A stretch of DNA of 64,000 nucleotides from Methanoregula sp. PtaB.Bin085 (lineage in GTDB: Archaea > Halobacteriota > Methanomicrobia > Methanomicrobiales > Methanospirillaceae), in NCBI RefSeq assembly GCF_002067035.1, contig NZ_MVQB01000057.1, forward strand, positions 1 through 64,000, read 5' to 3'. Every line of letters begins with the position of its first letter. Position 1 is the stretch's first letter. Made by a program: the position numbers and the translations under genes. Positions 1-11,532 of the stretch are shown one piece after another. The notes under the pieces are model-generated. The model ran no database searches. It was given only the letters and a program-made list of their open reading frames with translations, and was not told where the DNA came from.

Positions 1-362
<362 letters not shown>

Positions 363-426
363 AACGAAATTTTCGGGAAAGCGGTTGCTAAACAAACTGT
401 AAAGTTGCCGGTGTCAACAAGAGAAA

Positions 427-476
427 GGTTCATCGCCATACGGGGCGATCGACCGGGTTCGAATCCCGGTGGGCCG
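427..476 (+). other. tRNA-like relic in the 16S-23S spacer
   Basis: A textbook T-arm is present: stem CCGGG (453-457), loop TTCGAAT (458-464) and stem CCCGG (465-469). It is followed by an acceptor-like strand TGGGCC (470-475). The only upstream partner for that strand is GGTTCA (427-432), which pairs through two G-U pairs. Between acceptor and T-arm there is room for one hairpin only, TCGCC/GGCGA (433-437 and 444-448). A D-arm and a proper 7-nt anticodon loop are missing. Many archaeal rRNA operons carry tRNA-Ala here, so this is probably a decayed or internally deleted tRNA; a real but minimal structural element is the alternative. Confidence 0.5.
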
Positions 477-551
477 TTTTAGATGCACCTCGGGATGTGA
501 ATCACGAGGGAAGGGCTGAGAGTCAAACCAATGACTTGCAGAGGCCGTGTA

Positions 552-586
552 AAGGTTTGCACTCAGGACGTTAAATGGGTTTAATG
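552..586 (+). other. 5' strand of the 23S rRNA processing stem
   Basis: Bases 552-566 are perfectly complementary to 3532-3546 (15 bp), and 576-586 to 3512-3522 (11 bp), with a 9-nt internal loop on each side. The two strands bracket the whole 23S gene. This is the usual archaeal arrangement for excision of pre-23S RNA by the splicing endonuclease at a bulge-helix-bulge. Confidence 0.85.
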
Positions 587-589
587 GAG

Positions 590-3496
<2,907 letters not shown>

Positions 3497-3511
3497 CACT
3501 AGTGCTCACCA

Positions 3512-3546
3512 CATTAAACCCAGACGAAATTCTGAGTGCAAACCTT
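3512..3546 (+). other. 3' strand of the 23S rRNA processing stem
   Basis: Partner of 552-586. The outer 15-bp helix uses 3532-3546 and the inner 11-bp helix uses 3512-3522. Confidence 0.85.
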
Positions 3547-3595
3547 AAATGGAATGATATCCTACATGGTAGGGTATCAGGCCATCACACGACCT

Positions 3596-3667
3596 GCCAA
3601 GGTGGCGGAGCGGCCACGCGGTTGACTGCAGATCAACTACACTCCGGTTCAAATCCGGACCTTGGCT
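3596..3667 (+). tRNA. tRNA-Cys (GCA)
   Basis: A 72-nt cloverleaf. The acceptor GCCAAGG (3596-3602) pairs with CCTTGGC (3660-3666), and the discriminator is T3667. The anticodon stem is GTTGA/TCAAC (3621-3625 and 3633-3637) with loop CTGCAGA; the anticodon is GCA at 3628-3630. CCA is not encoded. It lies between 23S and 5S. Confidence 0.97.
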
Positions 3668-3668
3668 T

Positions 3669-3730
3669 ACGGAGATGTGCGTCAGCACATCGACGTGGAG
3701 AAGAATCGCCTGCGATTCTTCGACTTCGTC
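3669..3730 (+). other. Two strong hairpins between tRNA-Cys and 5S rRNA
   Basis: GATGTGC (3674-3680) pairs with GCACATC (3685-3691) around a 4-nt loop. GAAGAATCG (3700-3708) pairs with CGATTCTTC (3713-3721) around a 4-nt loop. They follow the tRNA 3' end directly. They probably act in processing of the polycistronic rRNA transcript; a stable small RNA is an alternative. Confidence 0.6.
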
Positions 3731-3785
3731 GGTAAAATGTGTCCGCCCTCCGTTCAGAACTCAAAGCATCTAAAAGCAACATCGT

Positions 3786-3912
3786 GGTGATTGCGGCCAT
3801 AGCTGTCGGGAAACACCTGGTCTCATTCCGAACCCAGCAGTTAAGCTGACACACGTAGTATGTTGTACTGAGGTACGCGAGTCCCCGGGAAGCATACCAA
3901 GCTGCAATCACC
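3786..3912 (+). rRNA. 5S ribosomal RNA
   Basis: The terminal helix is GGTGATTGC (3786-3794) with GCAATCACC (3904-3912). The interior carries the conserved CCGAACCCAGCAGTTAAGC segment near 3827-3845. The mature molecule may be a base or two shorter at each end. Confidence 0.93.
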
Positions 3913-3952
3913 TTCCTTCTTACACGGTCACTGTTCTTATATTGTTACACGT

Positions 3953-3968
3953 CAGAGCGGACGCTCTG
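3953..3968 (+). terminator. Possible rRNA operon terminator hairpin
   Basis: CAGAGCG and CGCTCTG form a 7-bp inverted repeat with a 2-base spacer, about 40 bases past the 5S gene. T-rich tracts lie on both sides (3913-3920 and 3976-3980). No gene is seen between the 5S gene and 4187. The role as terminator is inferred. Confidence 0.35.
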
Positions 3969-4186
3969 CAACAGTTCTTTCCTGAAAAATTGTCATAGTA
4001 TCGTTTACACGGATAACGGCAGGTCCATGGCTTGCGTGACAAATCCGGCATGTTCTCTCCTGTCACGACATTACCCGGGTTCTGGCAGCATTCGCTTCAG
4101 TTGTTCTTGCCATGAAATGGGAAAAATTCGAATTCCTGCCGGCAGGAACCGAAATTTTCATCACGTCCCACCCTGAAAAAGGCAGC

Positions 4187-5005
4187 ATGGCAGATCCGCT
4201 CATCCTTGTCACCGGCTCAACGGACGGTATCGGGAAAGCGACAGCAACTGCGCTTGCTGCCGGAGGGTCCACAATTATTCTCCACGGGAGAGATGAAAAG
4301 AAAGGAAACGAGGTTCGGCAGGAGCTGGCAGGGAAAACAGGGTCCGGCCGTCCGGACCTCGTCATAGCCGACTACACGCGGCAGACTGAAATCCGCAGGA
4401 TGGCAGCCGATATCCGGTCGCGGTACAGCCATCTCGATGTCATCATCAACAATGCCGGAACGTACCAGGGTACCCGTCATGTAACTGAGAATGGCATCGA
4501 GATGACCTTTGCCGTGAACTACCTCGGGCCGTTCCTCCTCACCCGCCTGCTGCGCCCGCTGCTCCGGAAAGGATCCCGAATAGTGACTGTTGCGTCGGGC
4601 GCCCATTTTGACGTGGACCGGATAGACTGGGAAAACCTGCCCGGCCAGCGGCAGTACGATCCGTGGCGTGCATATGCGCTCTCGAAATTAGCCGATGTGA
4701 CCTTCACGTACACGCTGGCACGGAACCTGGAAGGAACCGGTATAACGGCTAACTGCCTGCATCCGGGTGTTGTGGATACGAAACTCCTTCGCTCTGCGTT
4801 CCCCGGGTATCCTGCCATAACGCCGGAGAAAGCGGCAGAAATACCGGTCTGGCTTGCCCGGTCTCCTGACGTAGCCGGGGTGACCGGCCGGTATTTCGAA
4901 AATAAAAAGGAGACAGCGTCGTCGCCCCTCTCCCGCAACCGGAAGGTGCAGGCGCGGCTCTGGACGATGGCTGAAGACCTGACCGGCAATCCCGATTACC
5001 AATGA
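4187..5005 (+). CDS. Short-chain dehydrogenase/reductase (SDR)
   Basis: A 272-residue NAD(P)-dependent oxidoreductase of the classical SDR family, close to the retinol-dehydrogenase-like branch. The sequence shows the cofactor motif TGSTDGIG (residues 9-16), NNAG (88-91), and the catalytic set Asn111, Ser137, Tyr163 and Lys167 in YALSK. The substrate cannot be told from sequence. The frame stays open back to an ATG at 4112, but the SDR fold begins at the chosen start, where the first beta strand (MADPLILV) opens; the 25 extra residues look unlike the family. The gene follows the rRNA operon and converges on the next gene. Function class is sure, start moderately so. Confidence 0.88.
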   Translation: MADPLILVTGSTDGIGKATATALAAGGSTIILHGRDEKKGNEVRQELAGKTGSGRPDLVIADYTRQTEIRRMAADIRSRYSHLDVIINNAGTYQGTRHVTENGIEMTFAVNYLGPFLLTRLLRPLLRKGSRIVTVASGAHFDVDRIDWENLPGQRQYDPWRAYALSKLADVTFTYTLARNLEGTGITANCLHPGVVDTKLLRSAFPGYPAITPEKAAEIPVWLARSPDVAGVTGRYFENKKETASSPLSRNRKVQARLWTMAEDLTGNPDYQ

Positions 5006-5016
5006 AAAATTTTTTT
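5005..5016 (+). terminator. T-run after the SDR gene
   Basis: Seven consecutive T residues (5010-5016) follow the stop codon. The opposing gene ending at 5099 has its own poly-T on the minus strand (A-run at 5086-5093). These look like two intrinsic archaeal terminators between convergent genes. Confidence 0.45.
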
Positions 5017-5098
5017 AGAGGTGAATGATTCCTTCCCTGCCACAGTATCTTTTTACGGATACCGGCAGGGATCCGTGACTGTCGGAAAAAAAAGAAAA

Positions 5099-6133
5099 TT
5101 ATTGCCGCTTCCAGAGCACGAGCCCTGCCAGCAGCAGGACGCCCGCCCCGATGGGTGCGGCATACTGGAGCGGGGCAGACTGTGCCGGACTCTGGACCGG
5201 GCTGGTTGTCGCCGGTGTTGATGGGGTGATCGGGCTTCCTGCATCAGCAACCTGGAACGGAATGACAGTATAGGTTTCTTCGTTCTGAATGTCAGGATCG
5301 CTGAATGCGGCAACGAGCGCGTCTGCTGCGTCGCTGCCCTGAAGGCTTCCCGGGCCGCTGATCTTAAAGACGTTTGTTCCGTTGTTCAGTTTCAGGTTGC
5401 GGACCCACTCCCCGCTCATATCGATATCGAACCGGTTGTTCTGCATCGAATGCTGCACGAAGAGCCAGTACTGTCCTGCCGGAAGATTGCCTGACACGGC
5501 TTCAGTGCCGGTAAAGGTGAATGAAGCATCCGGGTTGACCGGGGTTTTCGCCGCCAGGGCGGTGTTGCCGCCGATAATCCAGACCTGGACTTCCGGCGGG
5601 TCGCCTTCTGCAAACCCGGTGACCGCAAATCCCTTCCCTTTCACAACAGTCGCCGGAGAGATGACTGCAGAGATGAACGGTTTTTTCAGGATGATGCTGA
5701 CGGTCCCGGAGGCTGTTGTATTGCCAAACTGGTTCAACGCAACGGGACTGCTCACGGCATACAGGGTGTATGACCCTGCATCGAAGGGGAGGTTGGCCGT
5801 GTAGAAGGGAAATTCCCAGGTTTTGTCCGGTTGTGTTTTCACGACCGTGAAGGTATCCGGGTTCCCGCTGACAACGGCCTGCCGGGGCGAGGTGAGTTTT
5901 CCGCCGCCCGCAGCAATGTTGGGGCCGGTAATGAAGAGGTATGTGGTATCCGAATCGGTATTCTGTCCCCTGAAAATTACTTTTTCGCCCAGGTAATAGG
6001 ACCGGTCTCCGACCGCGGTAACGGTAACTGCCGTGGCTGCGCAGGCGCAGGAAACCAGGAGGCAGAAGCATGCCAGTAGAAGCAGGGTATTTCTCACAGG
6101 GTTCACCGGTATGAGTATCTGCACCGCTGGCAT
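5099..6133 (-). CDS. Secreted DUF3821 protein with C-terminal membrane anchor
   Basis: A 344-residue protein. An N-terminal signal peptide (about residues 1-33, hydrophobic core LLLLACFCLLVSCACA) is followed by a domain beginning YYLGEKVIFRGQNTD, typical of DUF3821, a family common in Methanomicrobiales surface proteins. A Ser/Thr/Pro-rich linker precedes a final hydrophobic segment (about 324-340) ending in KRQ. The protein should be held outside the membrane by its C-terminal anchor. Its molecular function is unknown. It is monocistronic, with convergent and same-strand neighbours more than 90 bases away. Confidence 0.8.
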   Translation of the reverse strand: MPAVQILIPVNPVRNTLLLLACFCLLVSCACAATAVTVTAVGDRSYYLGEKVIFRGQNTDSDTTYLFITGPNIAAGGGKLTSPRQAVVSGNPDTFTVVKTQPDKTWEFPFYTANLPFDAGSYTLYAVSSPVALNQFGNTTASGTVSIILKKPFISAVISPATVVKGKGFAVTGFAEGDPPEVQVWIIGGNTALAAKTPVNPDASFTFTGTEAVSGNLPAGQYWLFVQHSMQNNRFDIDMSGEWVRNLKLNNGTNVFKISGPGSLQGSDAADALVAAFSDPDIQNEETYTVIPFQVADAGSPITPSTPATTSPVQSPAQSAPLQYAAPIGAGVLLLAGLVLWKRQ

Positions 6134-6257
6134 ATAAGCCCGGAAAATACCCGGAGTTGTGGACTGAACCTGCCGGTTCTGCCCTGAACCAGTGACGGGG
6201 GAGGACCTGCGGATTCAGCATCACCGTCTGAACGTGAAAAAACCCGGACGGCTCAAG

Positions 6258-7073
6258 TTATTCCCGGACTGCCGTCAGGAACGCCAGAACTGCCCCGGCC
6301 AATTCTCGCGGGCACTGGTACTGGAGCCCGTGCCCGGCACCCGGGAATTCCACGAGCCGTGAACCGGTGATACGATCTGCAAGGATCCGGGAATTCTGTG
6401 GCGGGATAACAACGTCCTCTGCCCCGGTAACGACCAGCACCGGACACCGGATTGCCGGCAACCTGTCGAACGAACCCGGCCACCGGAACAATGCCTCAGC
6501 CTGCTGTGCGGCCATGTGCTCAGGTGTCGTCTCGCGGACATCAGGGCAATGCTGCCACGGGTCGTGGGATGCAAGCCAGTTCTTCGGGAAGAGCACGGAG
6601 AACATCCGGTCGGCCACGTCAACTCCGGTCCCGCTCTTGTCGGACAGCCGCGCCCAGATCTCCGGCTGCATCATAACCATGTGTTCTCCCCCGCACGTGC
6701 CGGAGATAAGGACGAGCCGGTCCACCCGGCCGGGATGGGCGAGGACCAGCTCCTGCGCGATGGAAGCACCCATCGACAACCCGAGGATATGAGCGCGGGA
6801 AATCCCAAGAGCGTCCATCAGGGCAAGGGTATCCTGCGCGAACAGGGGCAGGGAGAACGGTATCTCTCCCGCCGACGTATACCCGGTGCCCCGGTTATCG
6901 AAGACGATGATGCGGAACCTCTGGGCAAGCGGTTCAAGGAACGGGGGATTCCAGGTATCCATCGTGGAAGCGAACCCGTTGATAAGGATGAGGGGAGGAC
7001 CGTCGGAACCTGACTGCTGGTACGCGATGGTGATGCCGTTTGCGGTGATGTACCGGACTGCCGGCGGGTTCAT
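6258..7073 (-). CDS. Alpha/beta hydrolase
   Basis: A 271-residue soluble hydrolase. The nucleophile elbow is GLSMG with Ser100, the acid is Asp220 in the strand VTGAEDVV, and the base is His248 in GAGHG. The oxyanion segment NGF is at 32-34, and the DNRGTG motif (59-64) is typical of haloperoxidase and esterase-like members. The substrate is unknown. The frame is open upstream to 7298, but the ATG at 7073 starts just before the first strand of the fold (VRYITANGITIAYQQ), so the longer form is not supported. Confidence 0.85.
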   Translation of the reverse strand: MNPPAVRYITANGITIAYQQSGSDGPPLILINGFASTMDTWNPPFLEPLAQRFRIIVFDNRGTGYTSAGEIPFSLPLFAQDTLALMDALGISRAHILGLSMGASIAQELVLAHPGRVDRLVLISGTCGGEHMVMMQPEIWARLSDKSGTGVDVADRMFSVLFPKNWLASHDPWQHCPDVRETTPEHMAAQQAEALFRWPGSFDRLPAIRCPVLVVTGAEDVVIPPQNSRILADRITGSRLVEFPGAGHGLQYQCPRELAGAVLAFLTAVRE

Positions 7074-7587
7074 ATAGGTGTATGACCGTTGGCGCAGGAT
7101 ATCATCTCTTTTTCGTCCGTAACAACTCCGGGAACCGTCTGCCTCAGGGGAATATTCACTGGACAGCCCCGAGGTATCCTGCCGGCAGAGCATCCTGTAT
7201 TTGCAGAAATACCGGAACAGGCACCTGCGATCAGATCTGTTATCTGGCTGCAGCAGCGCCTGCTGCATTCCTTTCCTTACCCTGAATTCCCCCAGCAAAG
7301 GCTGCCGGCTTGGGTATGGTCAGGCAAGCGGGCAGTCGATGCGGTCCTCCGCGCCATGAAACGGTGCTGCACCATGGAAAAGAACCCGGGGACCCTGTGT
7401 CGAACGCCCCGGGAATAAGTGTTCCAGGATTCTTCTGGTCTCCGTTCAGGGGGGGATATACATACCGTAAATACCAGAGTCCCCGAAGTTCATCCGACAA
7501 AACGGTCTCCGGCATTCTTTGAATCTGCCCGTTCATTGAAGCGGGTGGAGGATTTTCCATTCCCGTGATGCGATGGAAAAGCGGTAC
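7074..7587. other. Gene-free stretch
   Basis: About 510 bases between two minus-strand genes. Short open frames exist on both strands, but none shows a recognisable motif, a convincing ribosome site or a promoter-start pairing. No tRNA or strong hairpin was found. Confidence 0.5.
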
Positions 7588-8403
7588 TTATTCCAGGTTC
7601 ATCCGTTTCGCACGACTCTGATAATAACGGAACAGGTTCTCTGCCCAGTCCCGGGCCTGTGGATCATTGCTGTACATATCCGCAGAACTGTCGTACACTG
7701 CATTGGCCTTGTTATTGAGCCCGAGAGAGAGGTGTTTGTCAGTCACCGTGATGCCGAGATGGAGCGGTTCATCAACCATCCAGATCTTGAAATTCTGGTA
7801 CGGTCTGAGCTTCTGTATCCTGGATAAAAACGGCTCCTGCATCAGGCCTTCTGCGACACTGCGGTTCACAATCAGCTCGACCGGAACACCGGCAACGATC
7901 CGATCTGCAAGAACATCTGCAACCTGCGGGCTCATGACAGACGAGATTCCATGGATGTACGCTGCCTCTTTCAGAATGGTGACGAAATGAGTATAGACAT
8001 GGAACATGTTGTCGGTTGTGTCGTACTTCACATCCGAGCTGATGAGGCTGCCGATCTGGAAAAGAAACGGCTGCGGGATACCCTCGATATCGTGGGTTGC
8101 CCAGAACTCCCGATGCTGCATAATCTCGCCGATTGTCATGACGAAGTCCCCGATTTTTGTGGCAAGGATCCTGCCAGTCGGCGTGATGGTATATCCATGA
8201 TCAATCTGTTCGATCAGAAAGAGACGCTCAAGCGAACGAATCTTCGGGATGATTGCCTGTGATGTGCTGCCGGTGATATCTCTGAGTTCCGAGAGGTTTT
8301 TCGGTTTATTGGCTACGGAGAGGAGTATCTGTATCTTCAATCGTGACGAATAAATTGACTGGATAAGCTTGAAATTTGCATTATATACTTCCAGCGGCTC
8401 CAT
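7588..8403 (-). CDS. FilR1-type HTH transcriptional regulator
   Basis: A 271-residue regulator with an N-terminal winged helix (about residues 10-80; SELRDITGSTSQAIIPKIRSL is the recognition region) and a C-terminal domain of the FilR1/DUF1724 type. The family is named after a Methanothrix (Methanosaeta) regulator and is widespread in methanogens. The ligand is unknown. The start is ATG 8403, not the in-frame TTG 8427, because a TATA box centred near 8431 would begin transcription at about 8404. Its target may be itself or the UbiA gene upstream on the same strand. Confidence 0.82.
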   Translation of the reverse strand: MEPLEVYNANFKLIQSIYSSRLKIQILLSVANKPKNLSELRDITGSTSQAIIPKIRSLERLFLIEQIDHGYTITPTGRILATKIGDFVMTIGEIMQHREFWATHDIEGIPQPFLFQIGSLISSDVKYDTTDNMFHVYTHFVTILKEAAYIHGISSVMSPQVADVLADRIVAGVPVELIVNRSVAEGLMQEPFLSRIQKLRPYQNFKIWMVDEPLHLGITVTDKHLSLGLNNKANAVYDSSADMYSNDPQARDWAENLFRYYQSRAKRMNLE

Positions 8404-8424
8404 TGTACTACGATCTGACAATGG

Positions 8425-8436
8425 CAATATATATGT
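8425..8436 (-). promoter_or_regulatory. TATA box of the FilR1-type regulator
   Basis: ACATATATATTG read on the minus strand. Its centre lies about 28 bases before ATG 8403, which implies a leaderless or nearly leaderless transcript. Confidence 0.6.
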
Positions 8437-8520
8437 TGGCCGGATTTTTTTATTCCCGTACTCCGGAAGAATATTGAAAAATATTTGTTTTGCAACTAAA
8501 TATAAAATAATATTTATTAT

Positions 8521-9459
8521 TTAATACGCAAGGTGAAGGGAGGTGAGACAAACAACGGCCGCTGCAAAAAAAATATACTGGCCGTCGGAAATGCAATCGG
8601 CAATAACGTGAATAATCTCCTCCCGGTCAAGGAGGATGACGCAACCGTGCGAATAAAGATTTGCCGCGGCAACGATCAGGGTCGCATGTACCGGAAGTAC
8701 GAAGAGACTGAATGCGGTAACCGGAATCCCGATGAGAAGCAGTACGCCGGTAAGGATCCGTTTTGTCTGCGCTTTTCCGAAGATAACCGGGATAGTCCTG
8801 ATATTGGCCCCGGCATCACCGTCACGGTCCCGGATGTCCGGGATGAGCGAGGCCATGAATCCCCACATAAAGAAGAGAAGGAATGTTATCAGGGTTGCCG
8901 GGCCCGGTGTCCCGTTCCGGATGAAAACCGGGAACAGGGAAAGAAAGATCCCCCACGCCATGCCGACAATAATGTTTTTTACTACAGGAATTTCCTTGAG
9001 GCGCTGGTAACCAAAACCTTTCGGGAGCAGCCGGAAACTGTACAGAGTGCCCAGGATGAAGGGTGCACCGGTAGCAAGAAGGGCGGGTATGCCGGACAAC
9101 GCTGAGAGGACCAGTGCGAATGCAAGAGCGAGCAGGGCGCCGGAATACAGGTACGGCCCGAATCCCCTGGTGAACGCGAAACGTTTCTCGGAATTGATCG
9201 CGTCCTCAGCCTCATCGGTCTTCCGGTTGAGGTTATACACCGAGAAGGCAACGAAGAAGGGGACCGCTGCAAGGATTGGGTCCCATGGCAGCTGCTGGAT
9301 GATGCAGGATATGTAGGCCATTGCAATACATTCGGATGAAAGCAGAAGTGCGCTGAATATCAGGATCTCGTACAGTCCCTGCATCCTGCGCCAGATCCAG
9401 TCCGTGATCCGGAAGAGGCTGAAATGTGAAGGAAAATAGCCAACCGTGAAAGAGTTCAT
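8521..9459 (-). CDS. UbiA-family prenyltransferase
   Basis: A 312-residue integral membrane protein with about eight or nine hydrophobic helices. It carries both Asp-rich motifs of the UbiA superfamily: NRKTD (78-82, NxxxD) and DRDGD (211-215, DxxxD), which bind Mg-pyrophosphate of the prenyl donor. Archaeal members make ether lipids (geranylgeranylglyceryl phosphate synthase II), menaquinone-like quinones or haem; which acceptor is used here cannot be decided. The start ATG 9459 overlaps TATATAAAAG on the complement. It is transcribed in the same direction as the FilR1-type gene downstream. Confidence 0.85.
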   Translation of the reverse strand: MNSFTVGYFPSHFSLFRITDWIWRRMQGLYEILIFSALLLSSECIAMAYISCIIQQLPWDPILAAVPFFVAFSVYNLNRKTDEAEDAINSEKRFAFTRGFGPYLYSGALLALAFALVLSALSGIPALLATGAPFILGTLYSFRLLPKGFGYQRLKEIPVVKNIIVGMAWGIFLSLFPVFIRNGTPGPATLITFLLFFMWGFMASLIPDIRDRDGDAGANIRTIPVIFGKAQTKRILTGVLLLIGIPVTAFSLFVLPVHATLIVAAANLYSHGCVILLDREEIIHVIADCISDGQYIFFAAAVVCLTSLHLAY

Positions 9460-9506
9460 ATATAAAAGTCAGGATAGGGAGATAACATTCATTATGTTCA
9501 TGAAAA

Positions 9507-9523
9507 TTAATCGCAGCGATTAA
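9507..9523. promoter_or_regulatory. Inverted repeat between UbiA gene and 9658 ORF
   Basis: TTAATCGC-A-GCGATTAA is a perfect 8-1-8 inverted repeat in the divergent intergenic region, about 50 bases before the UbiA start and 15 bases before a TATA-like GATATATATGG at 9538-9548. It could be an operator for either direction. Confidence 0.45.
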
Positions 9524-9657
9524 CTTGAAACTACGTGATATATATGGGAATCAGCGGTGCATGTACGGACGGGAGATGAATCTTATCTTTGCCGGAGTAA
9601 GGTCAATCCAGAAGGATGGTGAGTCCGGCATAGGGGGAGGACTCCATTCCAGAACAT

Positions 9658-10122
9658 GTGATGTATACCGGCCAGTCAATGGAAAAGGATATCGTGATTG
9701 CCATGAATAAAAATCCGGATCTCCAGCAGGTATTCTCCGAGCTTCTTCTCATCGGAAGCGTCTTCGCACCAACGGGACTGGAGGGAGAACAGCAGCATCT
9801 CTGTGAAATACTGGAGAAATACGGGTATTCTCTTGTTCGTTCTGAATGTTCTATCCTGGAAAGGAACAAGGTTGGCGATTCAGTCATCACCATTGCACGG
9901 TATTCTCTCGAATACCGGGATAAAGCAGATACCTCCGGAGGGATCCAGTACATGGAAGGGGAACTTGCGATGCAGGCAGATAACCGCGGGCGCATGAATA
10001 TGACCATCTCCACCCGGCCGGGAATTTCCCCGGCGGGTATGCCTGCACGTCATCCCAAGGGGCATATGGTGAGCCGCAGGATACAATCAATCCCGTCATT
10101 CCTTTCCTCTCATATCAGCTGA
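9658..10122 (+). CDS. Hypothetical protein
   Basis: A frame of up to 154 residues with no recognised domain. Residues from MEKDIVIAMNKNP onward (ATG 9679) look like a soluble helical protein, and codon choice resembles that of neighbouring genes; the last 40 residues are rich in Pro, Arg and Met and look less protein-like. A TATA-like box at 9538-9548 lies upstream. The start could be 9658, 9679 or 9700. It converges on the glycosyltransferase gene. It may be a shortened or decaying gene. Confidence 0.42.
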   Translation: MMYTGQSMEKDIVIAMNKNPDLQQVFSELLLIGSVFAPTGLEGEQQHLCEILEKYGYSLVRSECSILERNKVGDSVITIARYSLEYRDKADTSGGIQYMEGELAMQADNRGRMNMTISTRPGISPAGMPARHPKGHMVSRRIQSIPSFLSSHIS

Positions 10123-10246
10123 AGAGCATCATTTTTTCCGGGAACCGGTCAGACGCCCTGAACCCCGGTTGTCCCTGATTGCAGGAGAATGCCGCCGTTC
10201 CCTTCATGGACTGCTGCGAAACAAAAACCGGTATCCGGATGAAATC

Positions 10247-11461
10247 TCACTTCTTCGCCGAAGTACGACGCCCTTTCTCTTTGCGTACAGTCTCCTTCTC
10301 CTTCACGTCAGGTACAAGAAACGCCCGCCAGAGGAGCAGCCCGATCATCAGGAAGAATACGGTGAAGAAGACCATGCCCCAGCCTGAAACATACCTGTCG
10401 TTGACCCAGAACAGGTTATAGCCGAACGGGTATTCGATGTATCCCATGACCTGGATTGCGACGAAGACAAGGATTCCTTTGAGGTCGCCGGCAACGAGCA
10501 GGGCGGCAAGCGGCGTGAACCATACAATATACTGGGGCGAACGGTACTGGGAGAACAGGATTATCGCGATGATGACGGCGAGTACCAGTTTGAGCATCAG
10601 GACGATGTTTCCCGGCTGGCGGTACATCAGGTACAGTGCGCCTAGAACAATAACCACGGTTAAGAGCCGGAAGAGTATGGCGATGGTATCGAACGGGACG
10701 ACGATTCCCGCCACCAGGAGATACTGGTGGACGGCATACGGGACCGTGTTGCAGTACACCCGGCCGGCATACCCGAGGAATTTGTCATAACCAGCCAGTA
10801 TCATGAGGCCAAAGAGAAGCCCCCCTCCGGCGAGAAACGCAAACGCCCGCTGCTTTCCTTCTTCAATAACCGACGTTTTCCGGGCATTATATATCCAGAG
10901 GAACGGGAAGACCACGATCGGCCAGATCTTGGTGAAAAGGCCGAGAAGCGATGCAATATACCCGGTTGTCCTGTCATCATACAGGGCTGCGGTGATTGCC
11001 AGCATGGCAAGGCACGCCGGGAACGCATCGAACCGGCACAGCGAGTAATATGCAACGGAGAGTGCCGTCGCGTTCAGTACTGCTGCCAGAAATGCTGTTT
11101 TCTCCGGGTAGATCTTCAGGCCTGTGAGATAGACGCAGAACGTGGTGATGACAGAACAGCAGATCATCTCCACCCACAGGACCAGGACATACACAAACGG
11201 CCCGCCCCCGAAGAGAGAGGCTGCATATGCGATCAGGAGCGGCACAAAAGCGAGCGGCGGGTAGTAGAACTCGACACCACCTGCCCAGGGCATCCGGCCT
11301 CCGAGAACGTTCTCCACCGCAGTGTAGTATATCTGGAAATCGAAGAGGTCGGCAAAGGATCCCGTAGCGAGCCGCCCGAAAAGACCGACACAGATAACAG
11401 TAATGAGCGGCAGGAGAATCAGGATGTTCCGCCGTGCTGGAGCAACCGCGGGGAGATTCAT
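10247..11461 (-). CDS. GT87-like membrane glycosyltransferase
   Basis: A 404-residue polytopic membrane protein with ten or more predicted helices. The early segment DLFDFQIYYTAVENVLGGRM has the pattern of GT-C mannosyltransferases (GT87/DUF2029), where an acidic residue in the first extracytoplasmic loop is catalytic. These enzymes use polyprenyl-phosphate sugars and act on the outer face. The tail after the last helix is strongly basic (VKEKETVRKEKGRRTSAKK). It probably builds surface glycan or glycolipid. Family assignment is good, substrate unknown. Confidence 0.75.
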   Translation of the reverse strand: MNLPAVAPARRNILILLPLITVICVGLFGRLATGSFADLFDFQIYYTAVENVLGGRMPWAGGVEFYYPPLAFVPLLIAYAASLFGGGPFVYVLVLWVEMICCSVITTFCVYLTGLKIYPEKTAFLAAVLNATALSVAYYSLCRFDAFPACLAMLAITAALYDDRTTGYIASLLGLFTKIWPIVVFPFLWIYNARKTSVIEEGKQRAFAFLAGGGLLFGLMILAGYDKFLGYAGRVYCNTVPYAVHQYLLVAGIVVPFDTIAILFRLLTVVIVLGALYLMYRQPGNIVLMLKLVLAVIIAIILFSQYRSPQYIVWFTPLAALLVAGDLKGILVFVAIQVMGYIEYPFGYNLFWVNDRYVSGWGMVFFTVFFLMIGLLLWRAFLVPDVKEKETVRKEKGRRTSAKK

Positions 11462-11532
11462 ATCCTATCCTTAAAAAACGAAAAATAAAAAGGCTTTGGA
11501 ATGTTCCGGGTCATTATCAGGGATCCCGGGGA

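Noticed and set aside
7089-7418. 109-codon plus-strand frame in a gene-free stretch
   Set aside because: No ribosome site, no promoter, no hydrophobic or conserved pattern; composition looks random.
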